64,000 nucleotides of DNA, taken from NCBI RefSeq assembly GCF_018687715.1, contig NC_056758.1:16581501-16645500 (forward strand), read 5' to 3'. The translations under genes were made by a program, and so were the position numbers. Below the pieces are notes generated by a model. The model saw nothing but the letters and a program-made list of their open reading frames with translations. It was not told the origin of the DNA and made no database searches. This document shows positions 36,101-47,413 of this stretch, in pieces; the stretch's first letter is position 1; each line of letters starts with the position of its first letter. This DNA is from Carya illinoinensis. Taxonomy: Eukaryota; Streptophyta; Magnoliopsida; Fagales; Juglandaceae.

Positions 36101-36626
36101 GGCATCGCCTATCAACTGTTACCTCACTGCCTTTATTTAGCCATGACAACTTGTATGGCTTAGGATGACGGTTCGTCTTCAGCTGCAATTTCTGGACAAC
36201 CTCCTCGGACACTACATTCTCACAACTGCCGCTGTCAATGATCATTTTGCAGACTTTATCTGCAACTGTGCAGGTCGTGTGAAAAATATTGGTTCTCAAC
36301 CAATCGTCCCCTGAATCACCCTTGGGAGTCAGTAGACTCTTGCGAACGACCAGAGTCTCATGACCATCTCCATACAGCACATCATCGGTCTCATCATCGT
36401 CATACACGGGCTCGCCAATCTCCTCAGTCTCGTTTACCACGTTTTCCTCAATCAACAAATTTTTGCCCTTTTGGATTAGCAGGCTTCCTGCAATTAGTCG
36501 CCCTATGCCCTTGTTCACCACAACGAAAACATCTAATAGTAGGGTTTGAATTACCTTCCGGGGCTGTTGGACTGGATGGGAATCCTGAGGGCGAACTGGC
36601 CGACTGTTTTGATCGCTCCTGATCAC
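33033..36626 (-). pseudogene. Protease-RT-RNaseH-integrase of element B (broken)
   Basis: One continuous minus-strand frame. The protease has MIIDSGSCENVVS (about 36210-36245). Reverse transcriptase has ESMSPCAIPTLLVPKKDGSW, then a stop just before MVMPFGLSNASSTFMR, and an intact YFDD (35187-35198). RNase H has VNCDASGVGIGGVLSQ and FTDHEALKYI. The integrase zinc region is HNEGHFGRDKT...CYVCQRSKG. The core has [12 protein letters not shown] and TLDRDTKFIS (normally SDRD), and its [10 protein letters not shown] region contains stops. In-frame stops lie at 35295-35297, 34326-34328, 33768-33770 and two more around 33727-33745. Each is one C-to-T or G-to-A step from Trp or Gln. The last roughly 33 residues (from KTDDAKLSDYTLMALRY to KGGN) are encoded by the LTR. 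Confidence 0.92.
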
Positions 36627-37400
36627 TGGTCTCCTATTTTGCTATTTTTCAATAGCAAGTGCACGCTGGTAGGCTTTCAAAACATTCCACAGTGAATGAA
36701 TGAAGGCTGAGGACATCTTGCAAGGGCTGGCGCAAACCCCCCAAATACCGAGCCACCATCTACTCCTCCATCTCAGATAAATCGTTCTGGGTGACTAATT
36801 GGTAAAACTCCTCATGTAATCATCGACTGATCGCGCGCCCTGCCTCAACGCATGAAGTCACTAAAACAAGGTTTGCGTGTAGCCGAAGGGAAGGAAGTGA
36901 CCTTCATCTTCTTCTTCATCTTCTCCAAATCATTGATCTTGGCCTTGCCCTACTTGTCTCGTGAACGTCGCAACTGCTCCCACCATGCAAATGCTCTGCC
37001 CTTAAGTTTGATGGCGATCAGTTTCACTATCACACGATCGGGGACTTCCTTATAATCAAAAATATGCTCCACTTCATTAATCCAATCCACGAATCCCTCG
37101 GCCTGTAACATACCAGAAAACTCGGGCAGATCGACCCGAAAATCGAGGTCTCTATGATACTCCTCCCGACCACGGTGCTCCCGGAATATAGCATGATTGT
37201 GATATGGGTTTTTGAAAGTGAAATTAGAATCGTGATCAGAGGCCTCACGATCCTTGAAATCCTGCGCCGCCAGGCGCTGGGTTAATTCTGTGACTTGCCT
37301 CTACAAATCCTCAATCATTGCATCCTGAACGCTGCGATCATGGTGTTGGGCTTCCTCATTCGGAACCTGCCCACGACGACCACGACCACGACCACCAGCT
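36487..37400 (-). pseudogene. gag of element B (frameshifted)
   Basis: Minus-strand gag text is clear in pieces: RQVTELTQRLAAQDF, then FRVDLPEFSGMLQAEGFVDW and KGRAFAWWEQL (capsid region), then a shift into another frame for ARSVDD and the YLGGLRQPLQDVLSL-like region. A CCHC zinc knuckle (CFRCGEQGHRATNC, C-x2-C-x4-H-x4-C) lies at about 36490-36531, but in a different frame from pol. At least two frameshifts and several stops are present. gag would package the element's RNA; this copy cannot. Confidence 0.8.
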
Positions 37401-37436
37401 ATTGAAATTGGTGAAATTTCCCAGGAAGATGTTGAA

Positions 37437-37448
37437 GCTCTGATGCCA
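37437..37448 (-). other. Primer binding site of element B (initiator Met-tRNA type)
   Basis: On the minus strand this reads TGGCATCAGAGC, one base from the usual TGGTATCAGAGC. It starts five bases inside the 5' LTR boundary. Confidence 0.8.
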
Positions 37449-37453
37449 ACTAA

Positions 37454-37967
37454 CGCTGGACAGAATAGCGATTATCCTGCAGGTTAGTTCCAACAGATGA
37501 TTCACAGGAGAAAAATTGTCCAAAAACCAGAGAGAAAAGTCTCTAGGGTTTAACGAAATATTATAAAATCAAGCAATCTACAAAAAATCCTGCCCAAATC
37601 GGATTTAAAATAACTTCCTAACTGACAGACGAAATATTACCATAAATAGTAAAAAATAACTAAAACTAGTGTTTTAGAGGGGAAAACAGTAGAATTTGAG
37701 GTTGAAAAAAAGGCACATGGAGCCATGCTCAGTGTGGATAGCGTGCGTGCCGAAAAGAGCTTTCCGAATTGGGGTCTTATGTGCGATTTTGACACCCGTA
37801 GCCAAAGTTATGGCCAAAAGACTGAAACGCACTCAAAACGGCCCCAATGGGTAACATATCACAATCAATTTCCGCCTTTGCACTGATCTGCCAACTCATG
37901 GTATCTCAGCGCCATCAAGGTGCAATCTGACATCTCAGCATCATCTGTTTCGGATCCCCCTTCGTCA
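37454..37967 (-). repeat. 5' LTR of element B
   Basis: 514 bp, matching the LTR at 32622-33135. It is flanked inwards by the primer site. Confidence 0.92.
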
Positions 37968-39169
37968 ATAGCATACAAGTTGAATCAGTTACTAGCAGAG
38001 TAAAATGCAAAATTAGCTTCCACTTGAATGGTTGAATTGAATCTATGGTATTCATAATTGAAATCAAGCAATTACACTCATATCTTGTTGTTGTTTTTAT
38101 TAAGAATGAACCAAAATCATTTATGTTATTTTTTTGTTCTTTCAGGGTTCATTTACTCGCTTAACCCAACAAGCATTCTTATTCTTCCAATTTCTAATTC
38201 CTGCTCTTTAATTTTGAAAACATACATGACATAACTCTTAAATAAACAATAAGAGCAAGCATGTTGGAACCTTCAAAATATTATGGTGTCTCCTAGTCCG
38301 TGCCCAGGACACTTCAAATTTTCAAAATATACAATAAGAGCAAGCATGAGGCTGGAACCTTCAGAATATTATTGATCTGTTCCTAGAGGTTCTCAAAAAC
38401 ATGCTGAGCCACATTTTAAGAGATTTCTCAAAAGCTAGTCAGAAGCTAGAAGAGATTTCTGAGAGTCATTTCTTAGAAGAGGAGATAAAATTAAAATCTG
38501 TTTGGAGAAGGGGGATGTATAATGACGGCTTCAACAGAGAAGAGGGAGAGAAGAGTGAGGAAGAGAGACTTACCTTGCCAAGCAAGGGGATGATGGCAAC
38601 CGCTGGAGAGATTTGGAGTTGATGGTTGAAGGACGGCAATGGGTTGAAGAAGACCCAGGCTTCGAGAGAGAAAGAAAAGAAAGAAGAAAAGAAAGAGAGG
38701 AAAGTGATCTGCAACGAAAAATCGAGGGAAATGACAGGGGCAGGTAGTAAAAATAAAATAAAACATTATTTGGTCTTTGTACAGGGTCTCGCCAAACATG
38801 GAGAGGTCTTTAGATTTGCTGTATCACTTATGTCAAACTTCCTATCTATAGCAAGGCCGTTGCTGAGCGATTTCTACAGAATTGTAGTCATTTTGAACTT
38901 GCATTTGGCAATGGCAAAGCCATTGCCAATGCTCTAAGGAAAACAAAAAGTGTCAAACAAAGACACTATTCATTCCTGTTCATTTGCCTGTAACAACTTT
39001 TAAGTATAAGGAGATATATTGAAAATGGAAATACAAGAAGTTGAAGGTGGATCATTTCCACTATCAAATATAGAATACAATTAAGAATATTAAGAATGGG
39101 TATTTGACCAAAATCATTTCAATCGTTGCCTATTGATCCATAGAGTGCACACATTGATTCTGAGATCGG
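37968..39169. other. Gene-free stretch between element B and the LINE
   Basis: It holds a purine-rich segment at 38640-38705 and the GCCAATGCTC end at 38934. ORFs here (for example 38401-38622, and the opposite strand) are low-complexity and unrecognised. Confidence 0.5.
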
Positions 39170-42100
39170 TGTATTTTTTTGATCATTCAATTTACCCGAG
39201 GATGAAGATTTTGGCTAATGTCCTCTAAGCTCAGGGATTTTTGCCACTGAAGTGAAAGAGATTCATTTGTTATAGCATCTATTATAGTTTGGGCATCTCT
39301 TTCCAAGATTGATGGACTTTTTTTTGTAGGTGATTTGCCATTTGTATTGCAAGGAGAGCTGTTGAAGCCTTTGGAAATGTGGGGTTGATGCTTTGGATCT
39401 TTGAGGTCTAGACCTCCACAATTCTTCCTTTTGAGTTTTGACATATTGCTGAAGTGGTTGAGAAGGTGTCCCTAATTGCTACATCAAATTAATAACTCTA
39501 ATGATTTGATGGAGGCTTGATCAAGCTTTCCTTAAGGATATTCTTTGCCTTTTCTTCCTATGCTTGTTTGTAAGCTTGGTATGTGGTGTCTAGTTGAATC
39601 CTTTTCGAAAGTTGAGGATGTATGATTGGAAATAATATAATTTCTTTTCCTCCAAATGAAGTTCATAGCAATTATTGCAAAAAGTTGGAAATGATGAATT
39701 TCTGATTCTGTTAAACCAAGTTTGGGAGTTGGATTTATTATTAATTTTATCCAATCTCGCATGGATGTAATTGGATGTGATGCCAGATCCAAGGGCCAGC
39801 TACTATGTTTCCACAATATTCGAACCACAGGGAATTCCACAAAGAGATGGAGTAACATTTCTTCTACCTGGTTGCACATTGGATAAAATTCTTGTTGCAA
39901 ATTTAGAATAATGTTGCTTAGCTTAGCACTTGTAGGAATAATGTTCCATACAGTTTTCCAAAGTAACAGCTTGTGAAGGTCATGTATTTTCAAGCTCTAG
40001 ATATTTTTGAAGCTGGGTGCTAGGAAATCTTGAAGCAAGGTGAAACCTGTATATTTTGTTGCCAGATGATATGCTATTTTAACTGAGAATTTATCATTGT
40101 GATTTGGAAGCCATATCAAAGTGTTGCTTCATTGGTTGTTTTGAGCAAGAGGAATTTTTTGAACATGTTCTATGCTTTCTTGTTCGAACAGTGTAATCAC
40201 TTTCTCAATATTCCAAGCACGTGGATTATTAGTTATGATATCATAAACTTTTAAGTGGGGATATACCTCCTTCATATTCTTGATAGACTTGGGCTTGAAG
40301 TCTTCCATGTCTGGTATTTAAGGTTCTGTCCGCACGTTTACTAATAGACCATAAAATATTTAGAAACATGAGCCTTTTGCTAATATATCTCATCTTGAGG
40401 AGTCGCTTAAATAGCCAGGAATCCAAAACTTTTGGAGCTGCGTTTTTGAATGTTGAGTTGAGGTATTTGTTTTTTATAGGAGCTTGTTCCATATTTCATT
40501 GTTTCTTTGGCTCAATTTCCAACTTGTTTTTTTCTAATAATACTAGATTCATTGTTTCCATTAGTCTGAGGCCCAATTCACTTGGATATTTTGGCTGGCA
40601 TATTGATTTCTATGATTTCGTAAACAGGTTATGATTTTTCCCTTTTGAGAATCCCTATCAGAAACTTTTGAAGCTCCTATTGAGAATCTTGCACACTGAC
40701 TTCGGCAATAGGAGTGACTGCATTTGATAAGTTGGAATCGAGCTAGTGACTGATCTGATTAAAAGTGTACGTCTAGCTTGAGATAGTACTTTAGATTTCC
40801 AGCCTTCTAGTTTGCTATTGATTTTTCCCATGAGTTCTTTGAAGCTCTCCTTTTTTCCTCTTGAGAAGGAGGTTGGAAGCCCTAAGTATTTCATTCGTGC
40901 TGAAGATGGTCTATATGGCAGAATCTGAGTGATCATTGGTTTTGTTGCTGAACTAGCATTTCTTGTAATGAAGATGGAAGAATTGTTGAGGTTGATTCAT
41001 TGTCCTGGCCATGCCATGTATTTTGTAATATTATCATATAAAGCTTGCACTTCACTCATTTGCTTTCTTGAAAACGATGAGGTCATCAGCAAATAATAAG
41101 TGAGAGATTGGTGGGCAACTTCTACTTATTCAGATTCCCTCGAATTTTCCTTACACCTCTAATTTAGAAATCAATCGAGATAATGCCTCTATTTATAATG
41201 TAAATAAGAATGGTGAAATTCGATCACCTTGTCTAAGTCTTCTCTGAGCATGGAAAAACCTCTAGGGCTTTCATTTATGAGGATAGAGAAGGACGCTGTT
41301 GTTATGCATTCCTTTATGAGATTAATCCAAGTAGTGTTGTATCCAAGTACTTCCATCACTTTAAACAAAAAATCCCATTTGACATAACCGAAAGATTTTT
41401 CCATATAAAATTTGATTGCCATTAATCCTTGTCTCCCTGTTTTTTTTTTTTTTTTTTTTTTTTCAAGTGATGAAATAGCTCATGAGCTATTAGTGTGTTT
41501 TCTCTTATGTTCCTACTAGGCATGAAAGTCACCTGTAAAGGGAAATGATGATGGGGAGAGATAGATTTAAGGCGGATGGCCAGAATTTTAGTATTGATTT
41601 TGTAGTTCACATTGGTCAAACTAATGGGCCTATAGTGCTGAGGTTGGTTTGGATTTGAGATTTTTTGGGATGAGTGCAATAGTGGTGTGGTTCTTTTGCT
41701 TCAGCAATTTATCACTCTGAAAAAATTTTTGCACTGCTCTAATGACTTCGCTTTTGATAATATCCCAATAGTGCCTGTAGAAGAGTGTCGTCATTCCGTC
41801 CGGTCCAGGAGCTTTCTAGCAAGGGATTTGTTTTAGTGCTTTGAATATTTATGCTTCATTTGATATAGCACTAAGGAAATCATTTTCTATGTATGATATC
41901 TGCCTTTTGAAAAGGTTTTCTAGATTTCCAGGATTTATTGGATTTGAAGAAGCATATATGTTCTGTAAATAATCAAGAAAAATGGTTTCAATTAAAGATT
42001 GGCCTATCGACCAAATACTTGGACTAAGTTTGATGAAGTTGATTGCATTCCTCATTCTTTGAATGGTTGTTGAGAGATGATATAATTTGGTGTTGAGATT

Positions 42101-42862
42101 TGTTGTTATCAACCAAGAGATTCGAGATTTTTGCCTCCATAGAGTTTCTTCATTTTTCAATTGCTTTTGAAGATCATATTGGAGTTGTTCTCTAAATTGA
42201 TTTTGTGGAGATGGAGATAAACTTTGCACTTCAAGGAGTGTTTTTTTTTTTTTTTTTTGTGAATGTGGAATTGAATTTTCCTAAAGTGAGCTTTATTCCA
42301 ATGTTTTAAAGCTGCTTTGGCTGCGATAATCTTTCTACACAGAATGTAGGTTGGAGCTCCTTTGCATTGCTTGTTCCACGATTCTTGAATCATTATTTGA
42401 CTGAGAGGTCCATGTATCCAAAATTCTTCAAATTTAAAGGAATGCGGCCAACTCTAATGAATAGTTGTATTTAGAAGGAGAGGACTATGATCTGAGGCTG
42501 TAGAAATAAGATTTTGTAAATTGGCATCCGGAAAAAGCATTTTCTATTCTTGGTTAACAATGCCCCGATCCAATCTTTCTCTAATAAGTGCGCCACCATG
42601 TCTATTATTACTCCGAGTGAAAGATGGGCCTGAATATCCAACGTCAATTAATCCATGGCTATCCATTAAATTCTTTAATTCTCCATTTGAAGTTGTCACC
42701 ATTGGGCATCGTCATACTTTTCTAATTTTTTGACTAAATCTTTAAAATATCCAATGCAACACCATGATCCTAGAAATGATCTCGATATGGATTCCATGTG
42801 TTTCCAGAAATTTGCTTTGAGTTGCCGTTGTGCCAGTGCATAAACAAAAGTGATAAGCCATG
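39170..42862 (-). pseudogene. L1-type LINE (LINE-1), ORF2 main part: EN end, RT, zinc-binding region, RNase H remnant
   Basis: Read right to left on the minus strand. The C-terminal endonuclease part begins at the copia insertion site. A spacer has RKIIAAKAALKHWNK. Reverse transcriptase starts with PNQPQHYRPISLTNVNYK and THE AIKF.ME box, where the usual catalytic Asp is Tyr (FYMEKSF, about 41390). The FADD box is intact (about 41082-41093). Next are YLGLPTSFSRGKK and the C-terminal zinc-binding region (about 39532-39993, KLLLWKTVWNIIPT). A short RNase H-like remnant (ERDAQTIIDAI) lies at 39187-39444. Frameshifts and stops are many. Long A tracts (sense strand) interrupt the ORF at about 41440-41462 and 42241-42258. 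A 7-base T run near 39174 may be the remains of the poly(A) tail. Confidence 0.85.
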
Positions 42863-42867
42863 GATGA

Positions 42868-43403
42868 TGTAGTGTTCTGTGTCAATAATTTGTACATAGA
42901 AGGACGTATTTGTCATTTGTATCTTATTATTCTGTTCTTGTAATCCGGTGGTTATTACATGGCCATGTGTATAGATCATATACATTAGGGTTCTGTCGTG
43001 TTATGAATTAGTAGTATAAAAGGCCAAGTGATGGCCACTGTAGAGGGAAGAGTGAGAGAGACAGAGCCGTAGAAGTGAAAGGGGCTAAGAAGAGAACTAG
43101 GGTTTAGAAGAGAAACTGAAATCAGTGAAGATTGAGAGGGAGTTAAGGTCATTTTATGACCTGAATCTTGTAACCTATTCCCCTGTTGCGATTGGAAATT
43201 CTAATAAGATGATCTCTGGCCAGTTCCCCTTGTGGATGTAGATCCGAAAGGATCGAACCACATTAAATCTTCATGTTCTTGGTATATTCATTCTATTTTC
43301 TTATTTACAATCTAATTGTGTTTTCTGTTTTATATTTCTTGAATCCATCTTGGTATCTTGTTGAGATATTTGGTGTTCTTGCCGAAACCCTAGAATTGCA
43401 ACA
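42868..43403 (+). repeat. 5' LTR of the copia element
   Basis: 536 bp. A TATA-like TATAAAAGG lies at about 43015-43023. The other LTR is 22 bp shorter, mainly from a small gap after AGTGAAAGGGG. Confidence 0.95.
43015..43023 (+). promoter_or_regulatory. TATA box of the copia LTR
   Basis: TATAAAAGG is present in both LTRs (43015 and about 47561), a position suitable for driving transcription from the R region. Confidence 0.6.
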
Positions 43404-43405
43404 AG

Positions 43406-43423
43406 TGGTATCTAGAGCCTAGG
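43406..43423 (+). other. Primer binding site of the copia element (initiator Met-tRNA type)
   Basis: TGGTATCTAGAGCCTAGG starts two bases after the LTR. It resembles the usual TGGTATCAGAGC with a one-base insertion and local change. Confidence 0.8.
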
Positions 43424-43428
43424 TCGAG

Positions 43429-44160
43429 ATGGGGTCTACTAAGTTTGGGGTGGAGAAATTTACAGGAGAAAATGATTTTGGTTTATGACTTATTAAAATG
43501 AGGGCTTTGTTAGTGCAGCATAGTCTCCAAGAAGCACTTCTTGGAGACAAGAAGCTGTCTAAAGGGTCCTCAAAGGAGCAATTAAGTTCCTCTACTATAG
43601 AGAGGGTTAAACCTGAGATATTGCAAAAGGCACATAGTGCCATTATTCTTTCTTTATGGGATAAGGTCTTACGGGAAGTAGCCAATGAAGATTCAGCAGC
43701 AGGGATTTGGTTAAAGTTAGAAGGTCTCTACATGACCAAGTCCCTGGCGAATCGTCTTCACAAGAAGACTAAGCTGTATACATTTAAAATCACCTCGGGG
43801 ATGTCTATTGAAGATCATTTGGATGAATTTAACAAAATCATCCTAGATCTTGCTAACATAGGCATCACAATAGATGATGAGGATTAGGCTATATACTTTT
43901 ATTGAGTTCCCTTGATACTCTAACCTAAAAGAACCAATTATGTATGGCAGAGAGAGTTTGTCATTGGATGAGGTGCAATCTATATTGCATGCAAGGGAAC
44001 TTCAGAATAATTCTAAAGCTAAAACTCATACTGGTGAGGGGTTAGTGGCTAGGGGAAGATCTGATAAACCTATTTAATTTCCTTTGTCACAAAGAGGGAC
44101 ACCTCAAGAAAGATTGTCCTAAAAAGAAAATGAGAGAGGGTGATAAGATTAAACATGAGG
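43429..44160 (+). pseudogene. copia gag (broken)
   Basis: From ATG at 43429 it reads MGSTKFGVEKFTGENDFGL, then a TGA in place of the conserved Trp. It continues as MRALLVQHSLQEALLGD, RVKPEILQKAHSAIILSLWD, LEGLYMTKSLANRLHKKT and MSIEDHLDEFNKIILDLANI, a standard copia gag (UBN2-type). After a stop near 43887 the frame is lost in several steps. A decayed zinc-knuckle region (CHKEGHLKKDCPKKK) follows at about 44083-44127, with its first Cys region not in frame. Confidence 0.88.
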
Positions 44161-47100
44161 GAATTAAATGCGTCTGTTGCATCTGAAGGCTATGAGAGTG
44201 CTGAGGTACTTTGTATCTCTGAGACTGAATCTAGTAATGAATGGATTTTAGATTCAGGATGTTCTTTTCATATGTGCCCTTGTAAATCTTGGTTTGAAAC
44301 TTTTTCTGATTTTGATGGTAGACATGCTATGCTTGGTAATAATGAATCTTGCAAAGTTCTTGGAATTGGTTCAATTAGATTTAAATTGCATAATAGTGTG
44401 GAAAGGATACTAAAAGAGGTAAGATACATACCTGACCTTAAGAGAAATCTAATTTCCCTTGGGATGGTTGATAAATCTGGTTGCACTTTTAAGTCCGAGT
44501 CAGGAGTTCTAAAGGTAGCTAAAGGGTCCTTAATAGTAATGAAAGGGGAAATAAAGAATGATATTTATACCCTGGTAGGTCAAACTTACCCTGGTAGGTC
44601 AAACTATTAGAGGACATGCCTCTGCTGTCCAGAAACCTTTGAAAAATAACATTGTCCTCTGGCATAAAAGACTAGGGCATGTCAGCCATAAAGGCTTAAA
44701 GGAACTCCAAAACCAGGGGTTACTTGGTGACAAAGACCTAGGAGACCTTCCCTTTTGTGAAGATTGTATACTAGGAAAGTCCACTAGAGTTAGCTTCAAA
44801 CCCAGTACACACCTTACTAAACGAAGTTTGGTCTATGTCCATTTTGATTTGTGGGGGCCAACAAGGGTTAGTTCTCATGGTGGGGGGAAATGATTTCCTA
44901 TCCATTATTGATGACTATTCTAGAAAGGTTTGGGTTTATATCCTTAAACATAAAAGTGACACCTTTAACAAGTTTAAGGAATGGAAAACCTTGGTTGAAA
45001 ATCAAGTTGGGAGAAAGGTTAAAAAGCTTAGGACAAACAATGGACTTGAGTACTTATCAAATGAATTTAATAACTATTGCCAAAAGGAGGGTATTGCAAG
45101 GCATAGGATAGTGAGGGAAACACCCCAACAGAATGGCCTAGTTGAAAGAATGAATAGAACAATTCTTGAGAGGGTTAAGTGCATGTTGTCCAATGCAAAA
45201 TTACCTGAAACTTTTTGGGCAGAGGCAGTTAGTACTACTGTTTATTTGATAAATAGGAGTCCATTAACTACCATTAATTGTAAAACTCCCCAAGAATTAT
45301 GGACTGGGAAACCCTTAGACTATAGTAACCTGAGGATATTTGGCTGTGTAGCTTATGCACACATTAAAACTGATAAACTGGAACCTAGGGCTGTGAAATG
45401 CATTTTTGTTGGATATCCTGAAGGAGTAAAAGGGTATAAGCTATGGATAGAGGAACCTAGAAAACAAAAGTGTATAATAAGTAGAGATATGACTTTTAAT
45501 GAGTCACAAATGGCCAGATCTCACTTGGATTAAGTTGAGACTCAATCTGCCACTATCCTAGAAAAGGTTTAGGTTGAGGTGGAGTCCTTGGACTCACCAC
45601 CTCAAGAAACATTTATACAGTCTGGAGATGATTCAAAGTCTAGATTAGAAAGTGACCAAGGGAAAATCATTGACTCTTATAACCTTGTAAGGGATAGATC
45701 AAGAAGGGTTATAAGACCACCATTGAGATTTGTACATGCTGATATAATAGCCTATGCTCTCTCTGTAGCACAAGACATTGAAGATCTTGAACCAAGGTGT
45801 TATAAAGAAGCAATGAATAGTAAAGAATCTAGCAATTGGCTTCTTGCAATGCAAGAAGAAATGGAATCTCTTTATAAGAATAAGACTTGGGAAATGGTGT
45901 TAAAACCTAAAAAAGTTAAAATCATAGGGTCTAAATGGATATTCAAGAAAAAAGAGGGTATAACTGTGGTAGAAAAACCTAGGTACAAAGTTAGGTTAGT
46001 GGCAAAGGGTTTTACACAAAGAGAAGGTATAGATTTCAATGAAATCTTCTCTCCTATAGTAAAACACAGTTATATTAGATTGTTGTTAGCCTAAACTGCT
46101 TATCATGACTTGTTTCTAGAATAGTTGGATGTTAAAACTGCTTTTCTACATGGTGAATTAGAAGAAACTCTGTACATGTAGCCTCCTTGAGGCTTTATAA
46201 ACGAATCCAATAAGAACCATGTGCATTTGTTGAAAAAATCTTTGTATGGACTAAAACAATCCCCAAGACAGTGGTATAAAAGATTGACACACATGGTTGA
46301 TAATGGTTTTAAAAGATGCAATTATGATAGCTGTGTATATTTTAAAGTTTCTGATGATGTCACTGTTTACCTTTTATTATATATAGATGACATGCTCATT
46401 GCTTGTAAAATTGAGCATGTAAAATAAATTTTAAAACCTGTTTTTGAAATGAAAGACCTTGGACCTGCTAAGAAAATCTTAGGTATGGAGATAATTACAG
46501 ATAGAAAAAGGAAATTACTCTACTTATCACAAAAAACATATCTACAAAGGGTACTTAAAAGATTTAGCATGGATTCAGCTAAATTTGTGAGTACCCCAAT
46601 TGAACAGCATTTTAAACTTTCTGTAAATTAGTCCTCTAAAACTGATGATGAAAGGGAATTTATGATAAAAATGCCATATGCAAGTATGGTAGGTAGTATC
46701 ATGTATGCTATGGTCTGTACAAGACCAGACCTTACCTATGCTGTTAGTCTAGTTAGTAGGTTCATGGGAAACCCTGGAAAACTCCACTGGCAAGCATTGA
46801 AGTGGGTGTTTCAATACTTAACAGGCTCCTCTGTTTTAGGATTAAGTTTTGGTGGCAATGTGTTAAGTGGTCGAGAAATCTGTGGTTTTGTAGATTTTGA
46901 TTTTGCTGAAAACTTGGATACAAGGACGTCCTTGACTGGCTATGTATTCACTGCTTTTGGTGGGGTTGTGAGTTGGAAATCTAATTTACAATTAGTTGTA
47001 GCTTTGTCAACAACTGAGGCTAAATACATAGCCATGACAGAGGCTATAAAGGAGGCTTTATGGTTGAGAGGTATAACAAATGAACTAGGTTTATTTGAGG

Positions 47101-47255
47101 GTAATATCATAGTTTACTTTGATAATCAAAGTACTATACATCTCACTAAAAATCAAGTTTTTCATGAAAAATCAAAACATATTGACATTAGACTTCACTT
47201 TGTTAGAGATATGGTTGCAGGTGGCACTGTCAAAGTGGAGAAAGTGCCAACATAA
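44140..47255 (+). pseudogene. copia pol: PR-IN-RT-RNaseH (broken)
   Basis: Protease WILDSGCSFHMCP lies at about 44245. The gag-pre-integrase zinc region is LWHKRLGHVSHKGLKELQ...CEDCILGKS. The integrase core has IIDDYSRKVWVY and ends in NGLVERMNRT. Its second catalytic Asp is changed: the text is RTNNGLEY where TDNG is normal. Reverse transcriptase has [23 protein letters not shown] and an intact YIDD (46380-46391). RNase H has STTEAKYIAMTEA and FDNQSTIHLTKN. Two frame changes are explained: a perfect 19-bp tandem duplication at 44568-44605, and an extra base in a G run near 44881-44887. Several stops remain around 46092-46190 and 46630. Confidence 0.92.
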
Positions 47256-47413
47256 GAAAACCTAGCAGACATGATGACCAAACCATTACCAAGATCAAAG
47301 TTCAGGCACTGCCTAGACTTGATCAACATGGAGGAGAGCTGACCAGGGAATAAAAGGTGGGATTCGGCCAAAGATGGGGAACCTTGAAGTCAAATTGATG
47401 ACAAGGTGGAGAT

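Larger units (their letters stand above)
32622..37967 (-). mobile_element. Chromovirus-like Ty3/gypsy LTR retrotransposon (element B), dead
   Basis: Two 514-bp LTRs (32622-33135 and 37454-37967) flank gag, protease, reverse transcriptase, RNase H and integrase on the minus strand. The element-sense 5' end is TGACGAAGG; the other end is CTGTCCAGCG, not a canonical CA, and no target duplication is visible. The primer site is of the initiator-Met type. The pol frame ends inside the 3' LTR, as described for CRM-clade chromoviruses. Clade assignment to CRM is therefore plausible but not proven. pol is a single frame with a few nonsense mutations; gag is frameshifted. Confidence 0.93.
30821..38934. 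mobile_element. Possible PIF/Harbinger-like non-autonomous element hosting a gypsy insertion
   Basis: GAGTATTGGCAATG at 30821 and CATTGCCAATGCTC ending at 38934 are inverted copies with one mismatch. TAA flanks both sides (30818-30820 and 38935-38937), as in the 3-bp target duplications of PIF/Harbinger elements. Without the gypsy element at 32622-37967 the unit would be about 2.8 kb. It shows no transposase. The two ends could instead belong to different elements. Confidence 0.4.

Noticed and set aside
39174..39180. T run plus a CGGTGTA word, also found near 62330, as LINE-1 target duplication
   Set aside because: Seven bases are too few, and the 5' end of LINE-1 is not defined, so the match may be chance.
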